From positions 1 through 7,372 of the forward strand of contig CAYXFH010000055.1 in assembly GCA_964464245.1 (NCBI GenBank): a DNA stretch of 7,372 nucleotides, written 5' to 3'. Positions 5,707-7,372 of the stretch are shown here, in pieces; the stretch's first letter is position 1; each line of letters opens with the position of its first letter. A model generated the notes under the pieces. That model worked only from the letters and a program-made list of their open reading frames with translations, searched no databases and was not told where the DNA came from. A program made the position numbers and the translations under genes. This DNA comes from JAPLHV01 sp964464245. GTDB taxonomy: Bacteria; Caldisericota; JANLFM01.

Positions 5707-6948
5707 TTACTGCAGGCGGGAGGCGACGTTCTCTTCTGCCACGCGGACAACCTCTCCACCCTCTTCAGGACGGAGTTCGCGGTAGGTTTCACCTGTCGCT
5801 TCCTTGCTTTCGATCTGAGCCGGTTCATCGACCGCAAGATCACCTGACCAGGCTGTGGGTATACTTTCCGCTATGGCCACCACTTCATTCTCGCAAACCC
5901 TGCGCTCCCCTACCTGGTAACGAATGGCCCAGAGTACGGCCACTCCGGCTAGTAAGGTAGCGGGTACGGCCAAGTTCTGCAGCAAGCCCTGGAAACCTCC
6001 GGCTTGCTCATAGTTCTGGATTAGGTAGATGCCAGTCACGATGAATCCAGCCAGGGCGATGACAGTAAAGATGATCCCAATAATTTCCCAGAATGTTTTC
6101 ATTTCAAAGCCTCGCTTTCGATGCCTATGGAATGAGTGAGAGTGTAGAACGGATCGGCCCTCCTGTCCAAGCCCCCTCTCATCCATGATGTGTGCAGGAG
6201 GATCCAACGCCGCTGGCCTTCCCGCTCCGGCAGAGGATGAATTGGCAGCAGGAGCGCTACCCATCATCAGTCGCAGCACCCATCGTCGCAAGGGATGCCG
6301 GTAGCGGGCGGCCAGGATCAAGAGAAACACCACTATCGCCCCAATCAATACCCACCCCCTGATTGGGATCTGGATCTGCCAAACGCCGGCGCCTACCAGT
6401 GTAGCTCCGACGCTCCCCAACAGCCGGCCGAAGAAGCAAGCCAGAAGAAAACGGAAGGGGGGCATAGGAGTCAGGCCAGCCACATAGCACATCGCGTCCT
6501 TGGGTACGTAGGGCGCCCAGAAATAGAGCAAGAAGAAGATGGGGCCACGGTTGCGGGTCATGGCGTCCACTCGAGCCAATTGGTCTGGTTTGACCATGCG
6601 CGCTACCAATGGACGGCCGAACCAGCGGGCCAGAAAAAAAGCGATCATTGATCCCAGCACGGTGCCGATTTGGGTATAAAGAAGGCCGGCCCAGAAGCCG
6701 TACAGGAAACCGCCCAAAAGACCAAAAAAACCTGGGATCGGCAGGAGGAAGATCTGCAAGGTCTGCACGGCGATCAAACCGATCGGACCCCATGGTCCCA
6801 GGGAATGGAGGAATGCTTCGATGCCGGCCCGGTCGGTAAGGAAGCGCCACACCGGCGGTCCCCAGAAAAAGGCGGAAGCGGCGAAGGCTAAAAGGAGCAT
6901 GATGATGAAAAGAGTGCGCCGGCGTCGGGTGCTATTGGGCGTATCCAT
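5707..6948 (-). CDS. VTT-domain (TVP38/TMEM64, DedA-like) membrane protein with fused C-terminal membrane module
   Basis: 413 residues from the ATG at 6948 (a TTG at 6972 would add 8). After an Arg-rich start and a first membrane helix (about 12-30), the VTT domain spans about residues 50-205. It includes LLPIPGFFGLLGGFLYG with IGTVLGSMIAFFLARWFGR, then FLLYFWAPYVPKDAMCYVAG, where the Pro-Lys-Asp region sits in a re-entrant loop. A last helix lies at about 198-213. Typical VTT proteins end near 220-240 residues. Here a low-complexity linker (Ala/Ser/Gly, then His/Arg-rich) leads to MKTFWEIIGIIFTVIALAGF, two further helices and an acidic cytoplasmic tail. VTT relatives act in lipid scrambling or transport in other organisms; the substrate here is unknown. 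The second module may also be translated alone (site at 6102). The ATG at 6948 fits the promoter seen just upstream better than the TTG. Confidence 0.8.
   Translation of the reverse strand: MDTPNSTRRRRTLFIIMLLLAFAASAFFWGPPVWRFLTDRAGIEAFLHSLGPWGPIGLIAVQTLQIFLLPIPGFFGLLGGFLYGFWAGLLYTQIGTVLGSMIAFFLARWFGRPLVARMVKPDQLARVDAMTRNRGPIFFLLYFWAPYVPKDAMCYVAGLTPMPPFRFLLACFFGRLLGSVGATLVGAGVWQIQIPIRGWVLIGAIVVFLLILAARYRHPLRRWVLRLMMGSAPAANSSSAGAGRPAALDPPAHIMDERGLGQEGRSVLHSHSFHRHRKRGFEMKTFWEIIGIIFTVIALAGFIVTGIYLIQNYEQAGGFQGLLQNLAVPATLLAGVAVLWAIRYQVGERRVCENEVVAIAESIPTAWSGDLAVDEPAQIESKEATGETYRELRPEEGGEVVRVAEENVASRLQ
6100..6113 (-). promoter_or_regulatory. Internal ribosome-binding site and ATG for the C-terminal membrane module
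   Basis: GAGG (6113-6110) lies 7 nt before an in-frame ATG (6102-6100) that would start a 131-residue protein, MKTFWEIIGI..., with two membrane helices and an acidic tail. The preceding linker looks like translated spacer. So the module may be a separate gene whose upstream neighbour lost its stop, or the second product of one mRNA. Confidence 0.4.
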
Positions 6949-6955
6949 CGGGCGA

Positions 6956-6964
6956 ATGATAGCA
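6956..6964 (-). promoter_or_regulatory. Extended -10 promoter for the VTT gene
   Basis: Minus-strand TGCTATCAT matches the extended -10 consensus TGnTATAAT at all but one position. Transcription would begin about 7 nt on, at or beside the ATG at 6948, giving a leaderless or nearly leaderless mRNA. That agrees with the lack of a Shine-Dalgarno. No good -35 box is visible. Confidence 0.35.
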
Positions 6965-6976
6965 GAGGGCAAGTCC

Positions 6977-6986
6977 GTGGCGCCAC
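6977..6986. promoter_or_regulatory. 10-bp palindrome between divergent promoters (possible operator)
   Basis: GTGGCGCCAC is a perfect palindrome. It lies 15 nt from the minus-strand -10 and 18 nt from the plus-strand -10, that is, at or near the -35 position of both. Both promoters lack a recognisable -35 box. A dimeric regulator acting on both genes is possible but not shown. Confidence 0.3.
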
Positions 6987-7001
6987 TAAAGGACTCCTCG
7001 C

Positions 7002-7010
7002 TGTTACAAT
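7002..7010 (+). promoter_or_regulatory. Extended -10 promoter for the ThiF-family gene
   Basis: TGTTACAAT is an extended -10 with one mismatch. The predicted start near 7017 gives a leader of about 30 nt. CTCCT (7026-7030) in that leader could pair with GGAG (7033-7036) or with the Shine-Dalgarno AGGAG (7041-7045). Confidence 0.4.
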
Positions 7011-7040
7011 GGAGCAGATGGTGAACTCCTCTGGAGAAAA

Positions 7041-7045
7041 AGGAG
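7041..7045 (+). promoter_or_regulatory. Shine-Dalgarno bearing on the ThiF-family start
   Basis: AGGAG is only 1 nt from the ATG at 7047 and 4 nt from the adjacent ATG at 7050, so the second ATG may be the one used. A weaker GGAG at 7033-7036 has 10-nt spacing to the first. Confidence 0.55.
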
Positions 7046-7046
7046 A

Positions 7047-7372
7047 ATGATGTTATTCACGCGAGCTGATTTGGAAGCAGTCACCTTCTCGGCAGAAGGT
7101 CTGGACGGTCAAACAAGGCAGGTGTTGGGATTATTGCAGGCAAGAGAACTGTCCCGAACTTTCCGCCTGCCGATGTGGGAAGTGGAGCGTCAGGCCTTGG
7201 AGTGGGGCATTCCACCTTGGCATTATGAGCGGAACTTGGCCACCTTTGGCGTGGAGGGTCAGTTGAAGCTGCTTCGCTCACGGGTTAGTGTGGTCGGCCT
7301 TGGCGGTCTGGGTGGGTGGGTGGCGGAGGTGTTAGCTCGGGCCGGGGTCGGTTTCCTGAGTCTGGTAGACGG
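7047..7372 (+). CDS. ThiF/MoeB/HesA-family adenylyltransferase (E1-like), N-terminal part, 3' truncated
   Basis: 108 codons are open to the window end. Residues 59-77 (HYERNLATFGVEGQLKLLR) correspond to the RY.RN/SRQ-type entry motif of E1-like enzymes. VSVVGLGGLGGWVAEVLARAGVG (80-102) is the Gly-rich ATP-binding loop and helix of the Rossmann fold. LSLVDG follows, its Asp being the conserved nucleotide-binding acid. These enzymes adenylate the C-terminal Gly-Gly of a ubiquitin-like sulfur carrier (MoaD, ThiS) for molybdopterin, thiamin or related pathways. Ahead of the domain is an extension of about 58 residues rich in Leu, Arg and Glu, containing EVERQALEWGIPPWHYERN. I associate that arrangement with HesA/MoeB-like proteins of anaerobes, sometimes near tungsten or molybdenum enzymes. 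The Arg finger, catalytic Cys and zinc ligands lie outside the window, so the pathway cannot be assigned. Confidence 0.9.
   Translation, partial: MMLFTRADLEAVTFSAEGLDGQTRQVLGLLQARELSRTFRLPMWEVERQALEWGIPPWHYERNLATFGVEGQLKLLRSRVSVVGLGGLGGWVAEVLARAGVGFLSLVD

Noticed and set aside
5641..5847. A 68-codon plus-strand open frame beginning ATGTCTTCTCC
   Set aside because: Most of it is antisense to the acidic tail of the VTT-linked module. It has no Shine-Dalgarno and no recognisable domain.
6130..6175. Minus-strand promoter inside the VTT gene (TTGGAC, 18 nt, TACACT) for the internal ATG
   Set aside because: Both boxes match consensus poorly. Chance occurrence is likely, so it was not listed as a feature.
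6257..6850. A 197-codon minus-strand frame within the VTT gene
   Set aside because: It is an out-of-frame shadow. The VTT frame carries clear membrane helices and family motifs over the same bases.

Overview
The window is bacterial chromosomal DNA, GC-rich and densely coded. It fits a Chloroflexota (Anaerolineae-like) bacterium. That placement is an inference from two short palindromic intergenic repeats I associate with such genomes (ACGCATGCGT core; GGGCGGGTTT arms) and from a WecG-type transferase next to CsaB. It is not a phylogenetic result.

Layout. (1) Positions 1-5078 (+): the end of a cell-surface polysaccharide operon whose genes nearly all overlap: a CapD/PglF-type nucleotide-sugar dehydratase/epimerase (5' end missing), a GT4 glycosyltransferase, a DegT/DnrJ/EryC1/StrS aminotransferase, a WecG/TagA/CpsF (GT26) transferase, the pyruvyl transferase CsaB, and then a 19-codon lysine-rich micro-ORF (MPGKKPAPKEKKNPKTKKK) with a perfect Shine-Dalgarno. 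A hairpin at 5102-5129 can terminate transcription in both directions. (2) Positions 5130-5706: about 575 bp with no convincing gene. It holds dispersed palindromes, a 19-bp inverted-repeat pair enclosing about 300 bp, three degenerate 26-nt units, and a possible decayed minus-strand C-terminus. (3) Positions 5707-6948 (-): a VTT (TVP38/TMEM64, DedA-like) membrane protein joined in frame to a second small membrane module that has its own ATG and Shine-Dalgarno. (4) Positions 6949-7046: a divergent promoter region with two extended -10 elements and a 10-bp palindrome between them. (5) Positions 7047-7372 (+): the start of a ThiF/MoeB/HesA E1-like adenylyltransferase, cut by the window end.

How the genes fit together (inference): the dehydratase and aminotransferase would make an amino-deoxy NDP-sugar, the GT4 and GT26 enzymes would build a lipid-linked glycan, and CsaB would pyruvylate it. 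In bacteria where CsaB was studied, the pyruvylated secondary cell-wall polymer anchors S-layer-homology (SLH) proteins. The micro-ORF, the two-module VTT protein and the divergent promoter are the parts not covered by standard annotation. I do not see clear evidence of a wholly new multi-gene system.
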